Below, piece after piece: positions 14,697-17,835 of a stretch of 17,835 nucleotides of DNA. Origin of the DNA: CAYZUC01 sp964481705 (GTDB taxonomy: Bacteria > Bacillota > Clostridia > Lachnospirales > Lachnospiraceae); contig CAYZUC010000055.1 in NCBI GenBank assembly GCA_964481705.1, positions 1 to 17,835 of the forward strand. The letters run 5' to 3'. Numbering within the stretch: the first letter of the stretch is position 1; the number at the start of each line of letters is the position of its first letter. Under the pieces are notes generated by a model, which was not told where the DNA came from, ran no database searches, and saw nothing but the letters and a program-made list of their open reading frames with translations. Both the position numbers and the translations under genes were made by a program.

Positions 14697-16070
14697 TTAT
14701 CTCTTATTCATTGGAATATAAGATTCATCATGTCCGATAGGACGATAGGCAGGACGAATGATTTTTCCATTGTTTGTTAGCTCTTCAATACGGTGAGCAC
14801 TCCATCCAACAATGCGGGCAATCGCAAAGATGGGAGTGTAGAGCTCAGTAGGAAGATCCAGCATGTTATAAACAAATCCGGAGTAGAAATCTACGTTACA
14901 ACAAACCCCCTTATATATGGGCCGTTCACTGGAAATAATCTTCGGAGCAAGCTTCTCCACCAGTGAGTAAAGTGCAAATTCATCTTCCAGTCCCTTTTCT
15001 GCTGATAGCTTTTGAACAAAGCTCTTGAAAATCACTTCTCTGGGGTCGGATAATGAGTAAACAGCATGCCCCATACCATAAATCAATCCTTGGTGATCGA
15101 AGGCTTCTTTGTGAAGTAATGCATAAAGATAATTGGAAACCTCTTCTTCATCCTTCCAATCCTTTACATGAGCTTTTAAATCCTCAAACATGTGAACAAC
15201 TTTGATATTGGCACCGCCGTGTCTGGGTCCTTTTAGTGAACCGAGAGAGGAAGCAACGGAGGAATACGTATCCGTACCGGAAGAGGAAACTACATGTGTA
15301 GTAAAGGTGGAATTATTACCGCCACCATGCTCCATATGAAGAACGAGAGCAATATCCAGAATCTTAGCTTCGAGAGGGGTATACTTACTGTCGGGACGAA
15401 GCAGATGAAGTATATTCTCTGCAGTAGAAAGCTTATCATCCGGTTGATGGATAAATAAGCTCTTGCCATCGTGATAATGACTATACGCCTGATAGCCATA
15501 AACGGATAATAAAGGGAACAAACTGATTAATTGAAGACTCTGGCGGAGTACGTTTGGTATTGATATATCATCTGCGCGGTCATCATAGGAATAAAGAGTC
15601 AAAACACTTCTTGCTAAAGTATTCATCATATCATGACTAGGTGCCTTCATAATGATATCACGTACAAAACCAGTTGGAAGAGTACGATAATGTGACAGAA
15701 GTGATTTGAAATCAATTAATTCCTGCTCGGTTGGCAGGTTGTCAAAAAGAAGTAAATAACTAACTTCCTCAAATCCAAAACGATTATCGTTCACAAATCC
15801 ATCAACAAGAGATTCAACATTATAACCACGATAAAAAAGCTGTCCTTCAGCATTTACAATCTGGCCATCCAACATTTTAGTAGCGCGAACATCGGAAATG
15901 TCGGTTAATCCCGCAAGGACACCTTTACCATTTACATCACGCAGACCTCTTTTTACCTCGTACTTTGTATATAAATCGGGATTGATCACACAGCTTTGCT
16001 CACAGAGCTTGGAAAGTGCGATAATCTCCGGTGTAATTTCTGAATAGTCTACGTTGATATTGTTTACCAT
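14697..16070 (-). CDS. gltA: Citrate synthase
   Basis: Condenses acetyl-CoA and oxaloacetate to citrate, in anaerobic Clostridia chiefly for 2-oxoglutarate and glutamate synthesis. The 457 residues are slightly longer than most bacterial enzymes, with an N-terminal extension before the FYRGYNVESLV motif. Catalytic landmarks: LHMEHGGGNNSTFTTHVV (His248), GPRHGGAN (His284), GMGHAVYSLSDPR (His335) and NVDFYSGFVYNML (Asp394), with a C-terminal ARIVGWSAHRIEE. The start ATG at 16070 is preceded by AGGAGG with a five-base spacer. It stands alone, with no aconitase or isocitrate dehydrogenase gene adjacent in the window. A weak promoter (TTGATT, 18 bases, TATCAT on the minus strand around 16100-16130) may drive it. 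The symbol is the general one for the family. Confidence 0.95.
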   Translation of the reverse strand: MVNNINVDYSEITPEIIALSKLCEQSCVINPDLYTKYEVKRGLRDVNGKGVLAGLTDISDVRATKMLDGQIVNAEGQLFYRGYNVESLVDGFVNDNRFGFEEVSYLLLFDNLPTEQELIDFKSLLSHYRTLPTGFVRDIIMKAPSHDMMNTLARSVLTLYSYDDRADDISIPNVLRQSLQLISLFPLLSVYGYQAYSHYHDGKSLFIHQPDDKLSTAENILHLLRPDSKYTPLEAKILDIALVLHMEHGGGNNSTFTTHVVSSSGTDTYSSVASSLGSLKGPRHGGANIKVVHMFEDLKAHVKDWKDEEEVSNYLYALLHKEAFDHQGLIYGMGHAVYSLSDPREVIFKSFVQKLSAEKGLEDEFALYSLVEKLAPKIISSERPIYKGVCCNVDFYSGFVYNMLDLPTELYTPIFAIARIVGWSAHRIEELTNNGKIIRPAYRPIGHDESYIPMNKR

Positions 16071-16259
16071 GAATGCCTCCTAATACAAAACCTGATTTTC
16101 CGAATACTTATCTATGATACCATATGTTTTTTGTCATAATCAATGAAATTGACCAAATTTATGAATATTTCACAAATGATTACGAATAATTGTCGAATGA
16201 GATAGATTTTTCTGCCTTCATAGTATAAAATAAGTAATACGTAAATGGGGGAATCAACT

Positions 16260-17835
16260 ATGAGTAGGACATTTGCAGAAGAAAAATTTCTGGGAAATAT
16301 GAAACTAGCTGTTCTAATAGCAATCGCAAGTTATTTCATGTCTATATTGGATTATGTATTGATTGGTCATTCACTTGGCGAGAATGCTTTGGAAGCCTTT
16401 GCTTTTGCAACTCCGTATTTGACCATTATCACATTTGCTTCCAGCATCGTATCAGCAGGTACTGCATATATGATAGCGCTGGAAGTAGGTAAGGGAAGCA
16501 GAGAAAAAGCAGATCATTACTATCAACAAGGAATCTTACTTGGAGCTGTATTCGGAGTTGTTCTAGGTGCTTTGTTTTTTATTGTTGGAAAGAATGTAGT
16601 TTTTGGTATGGACATGAATGATGAAGTAAAGGGTATGTTAGTGAATTATTTTCATTATGTTTGTTTTTTACCAATATTACAGATTATGAATACCTTGCTG
16701 TTTGGTATCATATGGAATGAGGGAGGAGACCGCTACTGTAATATTTCTTTGGGAATTCAAGTTCTATTAAAAGTGGGATTGTCAGTGATTCTTATGAAGT
16801 ATATGAAATTGGCAGGGATAAGTGTTTCTTCTATCATCAGTTTTCTGGTTGCTGATTTGGTACTTGCTTTATATTTGCGTTCGGAGGAAAATGTATTTCA
16901 TTGGCAATTCTACTGGAACTGGAGCGCTATTCGGGACATTTTTCGATTTAGTCAACGTGATTCTTTGCTTTACCTTTATGTAGCATTACTGCAATTTTTC
17001 ATGAATCTCTTTTTGATGAGTCGATATGGTGGCAGTGCTGTTCTTATCTTCTCAGTTGTTATGAACATGGAGAATCTCTATTTTACGTTCTTTAATGTTC
17101 CGGCTAATGCAATTAGTGTTATATTAAATGTTTTTGTGGGTGAGAGAAATCGAAAGGGCATTTTAAGAGTTATGAAAACGGCTAGAAAGGTCTCTGTCAT
17201 AGAAGGAATCTGCGTAATGGTAATTTTACTCGTTTTTGCGGAATGGATTCCAAGGGCATTTGGCATTGCATCAAGTGTAAATGTTGCCAGAGCTGCTTTT
17301 GCTATTCGCATTTTTGCGGTATTGGCGATTGTATTTCCTTTTATCATGTTATATTCCTTGTATTTTCTATCTATAAGGGAAATTCTTCTGTCGATTGGCT
17401 CTATGACAATGCAACTGTTAATTATGCCGTTACTGTGCAGTATCGTGTTCTCAAACATATGGGGGATGAATGGTGTATGGATAGGATTTGTAACAGGAAG
17501 TATTCTGATGTTCTTTGTCAGCATGTTTCGAATATGGAGAAGTTATCAGCACCGTACGTTTCCGCATTTGATGGATAAGGAGAAATTAGAGGAACAATTC
17601 AGCTATGATATTCCGATTTCAAAAGAAGATGTAATGGGACTTGTGGAACAAGTGCAGCAAGATTTGACAGAACGTGGCGTGGATAAGAGTAAGATGTACA
17701 AGATTATGTTAATGATTGAAGAAACAGAAATGCTTGTCGTTGAAAAAAATCAAGGAAAAAAGGGCAGAATTCAATGCGATATATATTTGGAGGATCCTAT
17801 TCGTCTGGTCTTAAGGGACAGCGGACCGTTCAGTG
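16260..17835 (+). CDS. MATE-type transporter fused to a GHKL-ATPase-like domain (3' end outside window)
   Basis: The frame from the ATG at 16260 (GGGGGA just upstream) is open to the window edge, 525 complete codons. Residues about 15-430 form a polytopic membrane region resembling MATE/Na+-driven multidrug efflux proteins (LDYVLIGHSLGENALEAFAFATPY near the start, repeated helices, Gly/Asn/Pro in helices). From about 442 a soluble domain begins (LEEQFSYDIPISKEDVMGLVEQVQQDL...MYKIMLMIEET...) that resembles RsbW/SpoIIAB-type histidine-kinase-like ATPases. It has the N-box acidic pair Glu487-Glu488 and a D-x-G (520-522, RDSGPF). The N-box Asn appears replaced by Leu492, and the rest of the ATP lid is beyond the edge. 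The domain could couple transport to a partner-switching or anti-sigma-like circuit; this is inference. The transported substrate is unknown. Confidence 0.75.
   Translation, partial: MSRTFAEEKFLGNMKLAVLIAIASYFMSILDYVLIGHSLGENALEAFAFATPYLTIITFASSIVSAGTAYMIALEVGKGSREKADHYYQQGILLGAVFGVVLGALFFIVGKNVVFGMDMNDEVKGMLVNYFHYVCFLPILQIMNTLLFGIIWNEGGDRYCNISLGIQVLLKVGLSVILMKYMKLAGISVSSIISFLVADLVLALYLRSEENVFHWQFYWNWSAIRDIFRFSQRDSLLYLYVALLQFFMNLFLMSRYGGSAVLIFSVVMNMENLYFTFFNVPANAISVILNVFVGERNRKGILRVMKTARKVSVIEGICVMVILLVFAEWIPRAFGIASSVNVARAAFAIRIFAVLAIVFPFIMLYSLYFLSIREILLSIGSMTMQLLIMPLLCSIVFSNIWGMNGVWIGFVTGSILMFFVSMFRIWRSYQHRTFPHLMDKEKLEEQFSYDIPISKEDVMGLVEQVQQDLTERGVDKSKMYKIMLMIEETEMLVVEKNQGKKGRIQCDIYLEDPIRLVLRDSGPFS

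Noticed and set aside
17078..17578. Open frames on both strands near the right end
   Set aside because: Both lie inside the transporter-fusion frame, which is open from 16260 to the edge and encodes consistent membrane helices.

Overview
The window looks like a chromosomal segment of an anaerobic, low-GC, Gram-positive Clostridia member, most likely Lachnospiraceae. The evidence is an Rnf complex with a cysteine-rich clostridial RnfB, strong AGGAGG-type ribosome sites, single-membrane surface proteins, a large secreted protein built from Ig-like and InlB-type repeats, and a Ser-Val-Ser pentapeptide repeat of a kind I associate with this family. I see no phage, insertion sequence, CRISPR array, tRNA or rRNA. 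No stretch over about 235 bases lacks a gene.

Layout. (1) 2-2094 (+): the 3' part of an rnf operon (rnfE cut by the window edge, rnfA, rnfB). rnfC, rnfD and rnfG would lie upstream, outside the window. (2) 2049-3068 (-): apbE, a lipoprotein flavin transferase whose family attaches FMN to RnfG/RnfD; its 3' end overlaps rnfB. (3) 3130-4302 (+): a membrane-anchored GH25 lysozyme-like protein that has lost key active-site acids, sharing a divergent promoter with apbE. (4) 4274-5092 (-): a two-AP2-domain protein around a degenerate HNH core. (5) 5325-6545 (+): a membrane-anchored, acidic SleB-type cell-wall hydrolase, followed by a terminator. (6) 6722-10292 (+): thrC, then a REC/HD-GYP/GGDEF/degenerate-GGDEF response regulator. 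(7) 10294-11161 (-): a two-gene cheY-cheX-like operon. (8) 11371-14634 (+): a secreted repeat protein. (9) 14697-16070 (-): citrate synthase, separated from the previous gene by a shared bidirectional terminator. (10) 16260 to the window end (+): a MATE-type transporter fused to a GHKL-ATPase-like domain. It has no stop in the window.

How the genes may work together. Rnf couples ferredoxin oxidation to NAD reduction and ion pumping, and ApbE matures its flavin subunits. The two wall-directed proteins (3, 5) and the secreted protein (8) are envelope functions. The response regulator and the CheY/CheX pair are phospho-signalling parts, with c-di-GMP synthesis and breakdown in one polypeptide. 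They are encoded tail to tail with one base between their stop codons.

The best leads are the transporter-ATPase fusion, the AP2/HNH/AP2 protein with a 42-bp-spaced direct repeat next to it, the apparently inactive GH25 protein, and a divergent promoter with overlapping -10 boxes from which apbE may be read as a leaderless mRNA.
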